A DNA stretch of 64,000 nucleotides from the NCBI GenBank assembly GCA_025765615.1, contig JAIVFJ010000001.1, forward strand, positions 124,001 to 188,000. Reading direction: 5' to 3'. The notes under the pieces were generated by a model. The model searched no databases, was not told the origin of the DNA, and saw only the letters and a list, made by a program, of their open reading frames with translations. Positions 23,005 through 34,300 of the stretch are shown one piece after another. The DNA is from Zopfochytrium polystomum (Eukaryota; Chytridiomycota; Chytridiomycetes; Chytridiales; Chytridiaceae). The position numbers and the translations under genes are program-made. Numbering within the stretch: position 1 is the stretch's first letter; the number at the start of each line of letters is the position of its first letter.

Positions 23005-25746
23005 ATGAAGAACATCTTCTCGTCGCTTCGCCGCCCGTCCGCCGCATCCTCGTCCTCCCTTTCGTCTGCCACGACGGCTGCTGCCACTGCCGCGGATCCT
23101 TCGCCCGAACGCGCGACCCCCCCACGCTTCTCCGCTGCTTTCGCCCTTGCCCTCCCGCTCCGCCGCCACCCACGACTCCGACACGGAACAGACCTCTTCT
23201 TCTGCCCAATCCAAACCAGCCACGCCGTCGAAGCGCAAGTTCTTCTTCCGATCGTCCACCTCAAAGTCTTCGACGGCCGCATCCCGCTCCGGCTCCCCGA
23301 CTCCCTCGGTCTCGTCTACCGCCCCGCGAACTCCAGTACCGGACCCTTCCTCAGTCGAATCGCAGCCCGCGCAGCAGTCTCCACCTCACCTGGAGCTTCC
23401 CCCAGCTGCCCCCGCCATCGTCTTGGAGTTTTCCACCGACTCGGCCCCGAAAACGCCTGTTCTCACGAAGCCCGAGGATCCTGAGCCTGCACCTTTGCTG
23501 ACTGCAGTACCCGTCGAGGAAACCACCCCCCCACCCCCAACCATGTCGCTGCGCAAGATTCACCCGTCGCACATGCACGGTAATTGCAACTGAAGGCTGC
23601 GCGTTGATAAGAAAAGTAACACAGACCGAACACAGGCACGGCTGACGTGCTTCGCACGAAAGTCGTATGCACTATTGGACCTGGTATTTCCCTTTAATTT
23701 TCAGCCGTTTTTCCTCCTTGGTACAGATTTTGACCCAGCAACTTTGATCCAGCAACTTCTGGCTACGACAATCTCGGACGGCTCGTTGAAAGCGGCATGA
23801 ATGTTTGCCGCCTTAACCTCAGCCACTGCACCCACGACTTCGCCGCACAGGTTATTCGCGATCTTCGCAAGTACATTGATGATACGAACCACACCGCCGA
23901 AGTAGCTGTTTGGATCGACATTAACGGGCCGAAAGTTCGGTAAGGAGTCTTGAACCGTGGCGATTCCTTGTTGACCCGCCCCACGTCGTGCCACAGAACT
24001 GGTCGCCTTCAAGAGCCTACAGTTTTCTTGAAGGCTGGCGATGACTTCCAGTTTGTCAACGACGATTCGATTATCGGGGACAGCACTCGGGTTTGTGAAT
24101 ATTCCTTCTACTTGTGCGCCGGAAGGTTACGTATTGGAAGGGTTTACGGTTTTCTTTCCAGGTGTCAACCACGTACACCAAAGAACTTGTGAAGGTCGGG
24201 GATAAGATGTACGTTGACGACGGACTCTTGTCATTTACTGTGTTGGAACGGCTGGACGGTGCGATCCGGTGCCGCATTGAGAACTCAGGTGACTGAAGCA
24301 AAATGTTCGCGGCACCGATTCATTGCTGACTCTCATCCTGCTTTCCAGGGTATCTTGGCGAGAACAAGGTACATTCAGATCCTTGCGTAATCGGAACCCA
24401 CACTAATTACCTGTGCAGGGAATCAACTTCCCAAGCTACGTCATCGACGAGCTTCCCGCCATTTCAGCAAAGGACGAGGCAGACATCCAGTTCGCCCTCA
24501 GCCAGGATGTCGATTTTGTCTCCGTCTCCTGCATCCGGGATGTCGAAGACGTGGAGGAGGCTCGTTTGCTTCTCGGGAACAGCAAGGTCAGACTTTTGGC
24601 GAAGATTGAGAATGCGCATGGAATGGACAACTTTGAGAGCATCCTGAAGCTGGCGGACGGAGTTGTCATCGACCGCGGTTACCTCGGAGCCGAGATCGAT
24701 ATTGAAGAAGTGACAATGGTGCAAAAGAGAATGATCGCTAGGGTACGTTCGGCAGCTAATCTAATCCGACGATAAGAAACCTCACCATTCGGTCAGGCAA
24801 ACGTCGTGGGAAAAAACTGTCCTGATCGCCAATCAGATGCTGGAGTCCATGAAGGACCACCCTCGCCCCACCCGCTCTGAGGCAGCCGGTCAGTCCAAAC
24901 TGTGTGATTGATTTCGATCTTGGATGGACGTTAAATTTCTTTCGCGCAGACGTCGCGAACGCTGTTATGGACGGTGCCGATGGCCTGATATTGTCCGCCG
25001 AAACTGCCGTTGGATCGTATGTCTTTGAAACTCTCGACACTATGAGACGCGTCGCCTTCACTGCCGAGCTTAATACCAACTATGCAGAGTTTCAGGTTGG
25101 GGCACCTTTTCCTCCAAGCCTATTTGTGGTTGGGTCGACTGTATTTTGAACTCTGCTTGCTTTTTGTCGGATTAGACGAAAATGAACCGCAGCATTCCTA
25201 AACCAATCGGTGTGTCGGAGGCGATTGCTTCGTCTGCAGTTCTCGCGGCGAGACAAGTTAATGCGACGATCATTGTCTGCTTCACGGTAAGTTCGTTAGG
25301 CGATTGCTCTATTTAAACTTGCTCTTACGATCTTTATGCCTACCTTAGGAATACGGAGGTACCGCTCGGTTGGTTGCCAAGTATCGACCACAGATTCCTG
25401 TTCTCGCCGCCACGATGGTAAAGCAGACTGCACGCCAAATGTCAATTACTTTTGGACTCGTCGCGTACCACCACACTGGTCATCCTGACGACGTTATCAA
25501 GGAAACCATCAGTGAGTTTTTTGTATTCCTCACCGCATTGCTCCCCGAAAGTGGCAGTGTGATGAGACACGTTTGAACCTTTTTTTTTTTTTTTTTTTTT
25601 TTTTTTTCCCTTTGGCAGAGTACGCCGTTTCCCTGGGTCTGTGCAGTCCGGGCGAGATCGCCGTCATGACGTCGGGGCAGGCGGTCGGCTTCCTGGAAGG
25701 CACCACCACGAAAATGCAGCTGTACACTATTCCTTCGTTCGACTGA
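23005..25746 (+). CDS. PYK1: Pyruvate kinase with long Ser/Pro-rich N-terminal extension
   Basis: The catalytic core starts around [12 protein letters not shown] (23543) and runs through many short exons: [84 protein letters not shown], a GAEIDIEEV segment, [36 protein letters not shown] and a C-terminal domain ending at 25746. It catalyses the last ATP-forming step of glycolysis. Upstream, about 180 codons of Ser/Thr/Pro/Ala-rich sequence are open, beginning [18 protein letters not shown]. That start is basic, lacks acids and resembles a mitochondrial presequence. One extra C in the seven-C run at 23117-23123 separates this start from the rest of the extension. In the catalytic stretch the usual MVARGDLG is replaced by [10 protein letters not shown], which changes residues normally conserved near the metal site. 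Confidence 0.92.
23117..23123 (+). other. Single-base (+1) frame disruption in the pyruvate-kinase extension
   Basis: GACCCCCCCACG: reading six C instead of seven joins PERATP to [18 protein letters not shown], which is open to the MSLRKI start of the core. Confidence 0.55.
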
Positions 25747-26738
25747 GCTGCGGGGACGACGTCGAAATCGTCAAATGGCAGCTAATTTCTTGGGGTGGAG
25801 AAAACAGGACCCACAGACTTGTGCACTTTGCCTGATCTTTGATCTCTTTTTGGTAGGCCGCCTTTTCTTTCTTTTTTTTTTTTCATGGTTGTCTAGGACA
25901 AGGGACTTGTATCTCCTTAGGTTTGCTTTCTTTCGTTTCTTTCGTTTCTTTTTTTTTTTTTTTTTTTTTTTTGTCTCATATGGGAGACAGACGCATGGCC
26001 TGAGAAAAAAAGAAAAAAAAGTTGTGGCCCACGAATTGGGTTGTGATCGAGTACCGTGAATTCTTGGGTGTGTGCATCGCAGGCCGGAACCAAAGCGCGA
26101 ACAACCAGACAGAGAGAAGGAAGAAAAAAAACAAAAAAAAACAACGATGTACCCGCCTTCGGCTGGCCCCCGAAAGAGACGCCGAGCCGAACGGTCGACA
26201 CAATGAAGCCCAGACTGTTCAGGATGAGGCCAAGGCCAAGGCGGTGGGTGGGGTGGGTGCAACAAGTGTAGTTGGATGACCAGCCGACCACCTTTGATCC
26301 AAAAATCAAACCCCAATGATCATCGGAACAAACCGTAACCCGCCTTTTCCCCGTTTGACGCACCTTTTGCAGGGACTACATGCCGCGACAAGCCAAATTT
26401 AAGTGGACCTCGACCTCGCCGATTGCGAATTCACGATTTTGGGTCCCTCACTCGTCCATTTACTCATAACCGGATTCCTCGGCGCAATATTGTACGGGCC
26501 GGTCGGCTGACCTCTCTCCACCGCCAGGTGCTCCTTGTACACTTTTCCCCGACGTCTTGATGCATTTTGGGCCATTTTTCTCGAGAGCTCTATTCGCATT
26601 TGCTGTAAAATATAGCAGCATTTTCTCTCATCTTCGCGGAACCTTTTTGATTCCTGGACGTGCCGTCAGATTATCGAAACCTACACTGTCCAAGTTGATT
26701 CAGGCTGGCTGTGGCAAAGTTCTCAAACCCCCTATCAG
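25747..26738. other. Intergenic region with poly(T)
   Basis: No gene. A 24-T tract lies at 25949-25972 and A-rich stretches at 26000-26140. The open frames across it are low complexity. Confidence 0.5.
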
Positions 26739-27300
26739 TCATATTCCGCCAAATGAGTTCAAAGCCCGCATCACCTCCACCTTACCCGGCGTCACCGCGA
26801 TCGGCTGCGTCGCTTCGACTTGGTACAGCCGTTGCATCGCGTCCTCCTCCGTGGGGCTCAGCCTCGCGCCGTCGGGCGGCCGAAACGTGATACGGCACAA
26901 GATCTCGTGCGCGACGACCGTCAAAATTGACGCCCGCGCACTCGACCCGGTCCATGCGCGCCAGCAGCGGGGCCTGGCCCTTTGCGACCAGCCTCGCCGC
27001 CGCCTCGTCGGCGGCGGCGTCGCGCGGCAGCGCGGCCGCGTGGCGCGGGACCGGCACGACGGCCATGAAGGAGCGCCCCGGCGGCGCGTCGCTGCCGCCG
27101 CCGCCGGCTGCTGGCCGCCATTTCATCGCCACGACGTCCTTCTTCACGCGCGCGACGACGTGGGAGGTGACGCGCCGCGACGGACCGCGGCGGCGGCGGC
27201 GGCGGCGCGTATCTTGCAGCGGCGGGGGCGGTTCGTTCGAGGTGTGCGACGGTTTCGGCGAGGACAACCTCAGCGAGCGCGACGTGCGGGAGTCGTCACT
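26739..27300 (-). CDS. Unrecognised GC-rich coding stretch (3' part of a gene)
   Basis: Two minus-strand open segments join if one base of the A run at 26923-26926 (plus strand) is removed: …ARMDRVECAGVN then LTVVAHEILCRITFRPPDG, then LSPTEEDAMQRLYQVEATQP and PGKVEVMRALNSFGG, with stop near 26741. The second segment has ordinary amino-acid composition and looks like real protein. The first is Ala/Arg-rich and could be a GC artefact. No family recognised. The overlapping 354-codon plus-strand frame is Arg/Ala/Gly-rich and less convincing. Confidence 0.35.
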
Positions 27301-27734
27301 CGCCGTCTTCGTCGAACGGCGACTTCGACGAGGAGCTCTTCGCCTGGCGCGACGCGATGCGATGGCGATGCGGAACGACCAGTTGAGGCGGAACGACCGG
27401 GGGAGGCCGTGCGCCGGGGCCGGTTGTGGTCCTTTGATGGCGCGACCGCCGGAGCTCAGTTGGGAACGGAAGTGGGGCAGCGAGTCGCGCGGGAAGAACG
27501 GGACGGGGAGGTGGCAGAAGAGGGAGGCGGATGCGGCGCTGCGGTGTCTCGGGTTCTAGGCTCGGGCCGAGGGCGGCCGAGAGGCGGTAGAAGATGGTGG
27601 TGGAGGTGGGGTGGTGAATAGTGCTGATGAGGTTGACGGCGGGGGGGCCAAGGTGAAAGAAAACGAGGCGTGGACGACCTCGTTGGGTTACCCACGAAAG
27701 TTAAAGCGGCGGGGCAAAAACCAAGCGTTGAACT

Positions 27735-28340
27735 CTTACTAAGTGAACATCCTTCACCACCACGATCTGCGGAACCTCGAAAAGCGGGAAGCGAAAAGTC
27801 TGCAGCGCCGCGGCGTGCACTTGCACGCCGGGTATCATTTCAGCAACGCCGATTTTCTCGACTCCCCGACGACGGTCCCCGAAAACGCGGACTAAAGCCC
27901 GAGGGTGACGACGTCCAGCTTGCACGGCGAGGTTTGCGCGTTTCGCACCCGGAGGATGATTTCAACCGACCAGGATCCGAGGCCGTTGGTTCCTCGAATC
28001 AGCGCGCCAGCATCCGCATCGCCGCCGCTGGCGGCGAGGCCGGCCGCGGGGAGGAAAGCCAGCTGGACGAGACCCTTTGACGAAGTGGTTGCGACCAGGT
28101 CGGGATCGCCTCCCGATCCACGCGGCAAAATGGTCGACGCCACCGACACCGACGGGGCGGGTAAGCCGACGGGGAACAAGCAAGGCGAGCCGACGGGAAC
28201 GACGCCATTGGCAGCGTCGGCGACGTGTTGGAATGCCGCGGTGGGTCCCACCTCCTCCCGGACGGCCGTGGCGCCGGATCGGTCAGGGTTGGAGTTGAGA
28301 CTCTCGTTGGAACTGGAGACAGCCGAAGTTAATGGTTACG
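27735..28340 (-). CDS. Unrecognised coding stretch, probably 5' part of the same or a neighbouring minus-strand gene
   Basis: Two open segments in different frames: one contains DLVATTSSKGLVQLAFLP and SWSVEIILRVRNA, the next VRVFGDRRRGVEKIGV and FRFPLFEVPQIVVVKDVHL followed by a GTAAGAG donor-like sequence (about 27740). The transition needs an intron or an indel that I could not settle. The beta-rich pattern of the second segment is protein-like. No family assigned. Confidence 0.3.
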
Positions 28341-28416
28341 CAAACCTTAACGCTCGCCCCCCATCCATCTAGCACTCAGGTGCGCTCCACTCTGCAGCCA
28401 GCGACTTGCTGATTTA

Positions 28417-29000
28417 TTATGTGGGCCTATGCCCTGATACCCGGTTTTTCTTGTCTAGTATGTTGTCCTTTCTTCTAGTCGGGATTGTCTGTGGGGCGGA
28501 GTTGTCTGCAGTTGGTGGCATCCAACATAACATAACAAATGCCAGCTGCGGGGCTGCTGCGCCGTCTCCTGGCGTCATCAAAGACTTCCAAGCATTGAAT
28601 ATTGCTTGCAAGTCACTGTCCTCAAGCAGCCAAAAAGACTCGACGGAATTCAGCGCATCGAGAATGATCGAGAGGAAGTCGTCCTTTGTACGCGCACCTC
28701 CGCTCGCACCGGCTGCGGCGTCGGCGGCGACGGCTTCTGTTGCAGCTGCCGCAGCGAGATCGAGGACGAGGGCCTGCCTTTCCATGCAGATGAGCTCGCG
28801 GTAAAAGCAGGACGATCGGGAGCGATCAGGAGAACGAGGGTTGGCTTCGGCGTCGGAGCGTTTGTGGCCGTAGCTGCCGTCGCTATCTGCCAAGCGGGAA
28901 GCCTAGAGAGGACGCAAGATCCGGGCCACCAGTGCGCCACTGTCTTTCGCGTCTTCCGGGGCCACTCAGACTTCTTTCGTCTTTCTTTCCGTACCACTGG
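28417..29000 (-). pseudogene. Internally deleted copy of the F-box-like gene
   Basis: The translation parallels the neighbouring gene: a CVLSRLP start region, SPDRSRSSCF, LDLAAAAATEAVAADAAAG, DDFLSIILDALNSVES. It then jumps straight to FWLLEDSDLQAIF, which in the intact gene lies over 200 residues further on. A reading shift near 28905 separates the first piece. After the jump the match is lost and the frame ends at 28417. Confidence 0.65.
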
Positions 29001-29262
29001 AAGATATCCCTCTCAAGACCATCAGTAAAGAGGGTTACCTTCATATTCATTGTAAGGTTAGACTGTCCTCATTATGTCGAGGCCCAAAGTTCAAGAACAC
29101 TCCACCGTAAACAATACGACGAGCCACAGCGCTAGGCAGGCCGACCCAAAGAATCCAGAAAAAAGTGTCGGGGTTAAGATGTCCATTCACAGCTGAATGT
29201 AAGCGACAGTAATCATTATTTCATGGTACACTCGATCATGTGTCGGTCCGCCACAAGCTTTG

Positions 29263-30852
29263 TTATCGCAGCATGGGCTCCAGCCGCTGGAATCCTTTCC
29301 ACAGCCGCAGCCGATTCCGCATCGACAAGGATCCCATGGCCCCGCGGTAGAATCTCAGCATCGGAAACCCGCGCCGCAGCATGATCAGTCCGCCCTCCTT
29401 GCTTTCCGTGTCTGACGGTGCTTCGAACCACGTCATTGCTGCGTCCTGCGCCAAAGGTATCTCGCCAAGGACTGGCGAGCGGACGGGTAATATCCATCGC
29501 AAGTCGCCGTCGGGGTCCTCGGCGCGGAGCTGGAGCGCGCGGTCGATGAGCGGGATGATGCGGTCGGCTGTTTGTTGTGTTGAGCACAGCGCCAGCGGCA
29601 CTGTGGTGGTGAGCGTGTCCAGATCCAAGCAGGCGAATATTGCTTGCAAGTCGCTGTCCTCAAGCAGCCACAAAGCCGTGGGGAGCGCGGAGCTCTTTGC
29701 GGTGGAGGGTCGAAGCTGTGTGGAGCGCTGATTTTCGGGAAACGAAGGCCATCTGGATCGAACAAAGAGTGAAGAAATTAAGCCGAACACAAAAGGGTGA
29801 TTCCCACTCACAAGTCAGGACGGCACAAGACCCACAGGCGATGATCAAAAACCAACGGCTTCAAAAGGTCATGCTTTCGACGGCCCCGCGAAATGGCCGC
29901 ATTCGTGTGGCGAAGGTTCAACCGTGCATTTTTGAGTTGATCAAGCTCTCCTTGGCATTGCTCGAGACCGCCGTAGTCCCACTCCTTCAGTATATTGAAG
30001 GGTTCAGTTTCCGTGTAGGCCGAATAGTACCTGCCGGGAGGCCATTTTTGCACTGCGTCGTACAACAGCCAAGCGAAATTCCCAAGTTGCGCCTCTTGGA
30101 GGTGGTTGCCGACACCCTCGTTGGGCGGATCGCCGCCCAACCACTCAGCAAACAAGCGCGCGACGCCTTCGTGTGCAAAAAGGATGTCTGCGCCCTCTCG
30201 AATGTAAATATCGCGTTCTAAAAAAAGGGGGTCCCGTCCGTCGGTTGGGTAAATCCAATCAAAGGTGTTCAGTCCGAGGCGGGATCCCGCCAAGACCGCC
30301 GTAAAGTCGCTCGGAATGTCATATTCGTGACAGCCCGCGCGGCAGAGGTTGTTGCTCCAGAGCTCCTGAGGATTAGCGTCCCAGGGTGGTTCCACTTGAC
30401 CAAACAGGAGGACAGTCCTCGTCAGCTTCCATTCAAACAGTTTTCGCTTCGGCGCCAGGGAGTAACGCCCGAAACAAGTCCTTCACGCGGAGCCAGCTCG
30501 TGGTGACCCCGAGGGAGTCGCTCCGGTCGCTGTGCGATTCGACGGAATTCAGCGCATCGAGAATGATTGAGAAGAGCTCGTCCTCTGTGAGAGCACCGCC
30601 ACCCGCACCGGCGGCAGTGGGGACGGCGGCCGCGACGTCGACGGCGGCTTCTGCGGCAGCGGCCGCAGCGAGATCGTGGGCCACATCCCGCTTCTCCCTG
30701 CAGAAGCGCGCGCTGTCAAAGCAGGGCGATCGGGAGCGATCAGGAGAGGCAGCGGCGTTGGCGGCGGTGCGGTTGTGGCCGTGGCTGCCGTCGTGATTGT
30801 CTTGGGCGGGGAGCCCAGAGAGGACGCAAGAGCCGAGGGGCGTGTCGCCCAT
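29263..30852 (-). CDS. F-box-like family protein, lineage-specific
   Basis: Start at 30852 (MGDTPLGSCVLSGLPAQ). An Ala-rich linker leads to LTEDELFSIILDALNSVES, LRVKDLFRALLPGAEAK, then (after dropping one base at 30441-30444) LFEWKLTRTVLLFGQ, EPPWDANPQELWSNN, FDWIYPTDGRDPLFLERD, ADILFAHEGVARLFAEWLGG and RPDL. A 59-bp intron (29811-29753, GTGAGT donor) follows, then WPSFPENQ, WLLEDSDLQAIFACLDLDTL (F-box-like helix pair), IIPLIDRALQLRA and RRGFPMLRFYRGAMGSL, stopping at 29263. The F-box assignment rests only on the LxDSDLxxIFxxLDLDxL pattern. Two defective relatives are in this window (8.5 kb and 28.4 kb). Function unknown; a substrate-adaptor role would be inference. Confidence 0.6.
30441..30444 (-). 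other. Single-base (+1) frame disruption in the F-box-like gene
   Basis: The minus strand reads GCGAAAACTGTTTGAATGG. As given, the frame stops at TGA; with three A it reads EAK-LFEWKLTRT into the long downstream frame. Confidence 0.65.
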
Positions 30853-31070
30853 GGAGGTGCGGGCTGGGATCGCCTGGCGTGTACTTTTCTGGCCGTCGTC
30901 TGTGCCACGCGACTCGAAGTGTCTGTCCTTCCATGGCACAGAGTAATGGCAGTTCACTGTGGGCCACGGGGGGGGTTTTTTGCCTCTCCAACAATTAATG
31001 GGTTGGGGCATTTGCTGTTTGTGTCTCTAATTAACTGACAAAGACGAGGTGACATGATCGTGCCACTGTT

Positions 31071-31185
31071 GCAGAAAATGCATTTTTGGGGTGTGAGCAG
31101 AAATTGCATTTTGGGGTGTGAGCCATCAGACAGACGAAAGGTATGCTGGCGCGAACCTGTCTGTCTGTCTCTCTCGCACTCTCTC

Positions 31186-31223
<38 letters not shown>

Positions 31224-31375
31224 TCTCTCTCTCTCTCCCTCTCTCCCTCTCTCTCCGGGGTAGCTCAGGGTGGCCCTGATGGCGACGGCGGGGCTCGATG
31301 GTGGAAAATGCATTTTTGGAGTGCGGGGGTTGGTGGATTTTTTCAAGTTGTATCAGGAAATGCACTTGTGGGGTG
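31071..31375. repeat. Four copies of a ~25-bp motif centred on the palindrome AAAATGCATTTT
   Basis: Copies at 31071-31097 and 31098-31122 (adjacent), 31303-31327 and 31355-31375. The common form is GAAAATGCATTTTTGGGGTG; the last is more diverged. They flank a CT microsatellite and sit in non-coding DNA. Confidence 0.7.
31159..31258 (+). repeat. (CT)n microsatellite
   Basis: About 100 bp of nearly pure CT dinucleotides with occasional CC interruptions. Confidence 0.95.
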
Positions 31376-34300
31376 CCACCTACTACTTGTGACCAAACCT
31401 CAAGTCCCAAACCCGAAATTTTCAGGTCCTGACACCTATGAGGGGAGGACCCTCGGATGACGAGGCGCAAGGGACCCAACCCCACGCACAATGGTGGCTG
31501 ATGAGCGATCCGCATGTTGATTTGGTCGAATGTGTGCAGGACTGCGTTGGTATCGACAGCTGTGATGTCCCTGCTGACATGTTGAGCTCAAGTGGCACCA
31601 GCTTGATTTGATCATTGTTGCTGTGCATTAGTGAAGCGGTGCGCACTGACAGCGGTGATAGGAGTGGGGGTGGGCGCAAGAGCGGAGTGTGCTGTGGGGT
31701 TCCAGGACCGCACCTGTGCACGCTAGCAGGCTTCCCTCCTACTCCTCCTTTCGTGACAGCGGCGGTGACTCCGCATTCCGGGCAAGATGTGGGCAAAGGA
31801 GGATTTGGACTATCTTGACTGGTGGAGGGGACGCAATGCAGGCAACTGATGCTAATTTCATTGTTCGAAGAATAGGTTTACCGCAGCGATGGAAGGGAAT
31901 GGCCATAGCGATACACTCGTCGTCGGAAAAAAACCAGTAGCAAACTAACTGGGAAGCAATAGGCACTGTAATGTAGAATGTTGAATGACAAGCTGAGGAA
32001 AGGATAGTTCACTGAATGTAATGGCCACTACTATCGGCTTTGGCGGCTCCTACTGCGTGCTCACTCCGGCAGGCGCGAACTCTGACGTGGCTCGGCCACC
32101 AATCACGCTCGTGCTCCGGCTTCCACCACCGCCGCCTGCGCCTGTCTTGTCCATCACGAACAAAATAGGGCGACAAAGATGCCACGCCAACTGCTGATAC
32201 TGGGCTGCCGACTCCGACCGACCCCTGCAGCGCCGCCCACACTGGGCCACCCAAATCAACGATGCTGCCAGTGGTTGCCCGCTGGCTGCTGGCGACCGCC
32301 TCTGCCGTTGGATGAGGATGATGAAGAATTACGTCGACCTGCGCTGCAGCTGCATTTATGCAAATGGTGCTGTCGCAGCACGTGGGGGCAGCGGTCAGTG
32401 TGTGCCAGCCATCACAGGCAGTGGTGGAGTGTGAAGCGACAACAACGCGTTGGAGTAGCGGCCTCCTCTGTCCACCGCGCTGTCCTCGGAGATCACCTGC
32501 TGTAACATTGCAGACTCTTGTGTAGCAATCCGGCTGGGCACCAGCGGCCGGTCGAACAGCGTCCAGACAGAGAATAATTTTCCAGATCTCGATTTGCCCC
32601 TTTGGAACCACTCAACGTGATGAATGTCCGTGTGTTCTGTTTGCAGCGAGATCAAGCTGACCTGAGAGCTCTATTGAAATTAGAGAGTAACGAATCAACA
32701 GAAAGAGATGGCACTGCCAGTTTGTTCATTAACGGTTGAATTTGTGCGCTCTCTCATGTGCCGGCTATTGCTGGCACCCTGTCTTGCCTGCTATCTGGCT
32801 GTGGCAATGGTAGAGTGGCTGCCTATGTCGCCAAGGGGTTCCTTGTCAACCAGAATGGAGTGAGCAGAAGAAATTTTCGTTCCACTGCTTGGAGCAGCAG
32901 CTGCTGCATGCTTGGCAGCCTGCAGAGCGCAAGCCACCGCTGCCTTCCCCAACTGGCCAGGTGTCCACTTTCCTCACACAGGACGTTTCATTCCCTGGTA
33001 CGTATACAGCAATCACAATAATGTTGCATGTGGGAATGCTTCTGTCCTGTATTAGAATGTGATCTCACCGGCATCACTTGCAGATTGAACCAGAACAATC
33101 GAAGCAGAAGTACTCTGTTGCGCTACTTCGATTCAGTCTGGTAGATTTTGGCAGCTCCGATCGCATTGGCTTGGTTGGGCAGCATCTGATGAACACTCAC
33201 ATGGATTGACAATTAGGTGAGGATTGAAATAATGGATCATTCACGCAGAAGCATCACAACTGGTCCTCGTACTAGTAGTTTGCATGGAGAAAGCCAGTCA
33301 TTGTCGCCATGGACGTTCAAAGTCGGTAGGGGTTCCCATTGCTTCCTTCCATCCTCAGGCTCACCGATTTCTGCTCATCTTCTCCACCTCTCGCCTTACC
33401 AGCACAGGCACGGACTTTGCCGATCTGATTCACCAAGAGGCCTCTCTCCGCAGCAACACATGTGTGGCTCCGTACTCTGCAAACGCTGAAGGAGGAAATT
33501 ATGCAGGAGGGTAACTGCGCCAATTGGGCTGAAAGGTTCAACAATATCGATTCAAGAGTCTTCCACCGCACTGGTGGTGACTTCCACACCGGGCTGGTTC
33601 TGCGAGGCAGTCCACTCCGTCCCGCCGCTCTCTGCCATCACGATCCTCGACCTGCCAAAGCCGACGCCGTCGTACTGCCCGAACGATGCCTGCAGATCTG
33701 GGCTCCACTTCTGGCTGATAGGGGACCTGCACCAGATTTGACGAGGATGATGTAAGTCAATGATACCCACTTGGTCTGGTTTGTTCACCTCAGTAGCAAG
33801 GGGTTTCAGTTCGTTGCGGTTAATCTTGTTAAATTGCGTGTGCTCACTCAATTAAGAGCCAATCAAATCCCTAAGTTTTCGCCCATGCAAGTGTGATTGT
33901 GAAGATCTCGACGAAGGTGGGATAGTTTCTATCAAGCTTTTGTAGTAAATCCAAATTTCTGCTCAATAAGGAACGGCATCATCAGCACCACCAGCGCAGG
34001 CGGATAGACCGCGCCGACGTCTAAGAAGTGCTCTCGACGAGAGGTACGAGAAAAGTGAACTTACGTGAACAACCACCGCTTTGAGGATGGTTGGCGTTGT
34101 TTTGCAGCTTTTATGTCAATGGCAGAGCACCAAGCGCTGGCGAAGTCAACAGACACTTTAAAGCTGTTTTGGTGGCTTTGAAAATTGGCTTGAATAGGTT
34201 TTCGGTTGAGACTACGTTGAATACTTTTTGAACCTAATCAAAACAACAGGTTAACAGGACTTGTCAAAATTCTTGTTCTCACCGCAATATTTTGGGCTGT

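Noticed and set aside
26557..27621. 354-codon plus-strand open frame
   Set aside because: Arg/Ala/Gly-rich text from GC-rich antisense; the minus strand has the more ordinary protein composition at its left end.
27735..27930. Telomere-protein (POT1-like) OB fold in the minus-strand fragment
   Set aside because: The beta-strand rhythm is suggestive, but no diagnostic residues could be identified from the sequence alone.
31159..31258. Possible CRISPR-like or tandem array
   Set aside because: It is a plain CT microsatellite without spacers; eukaryotic context also argues against it.
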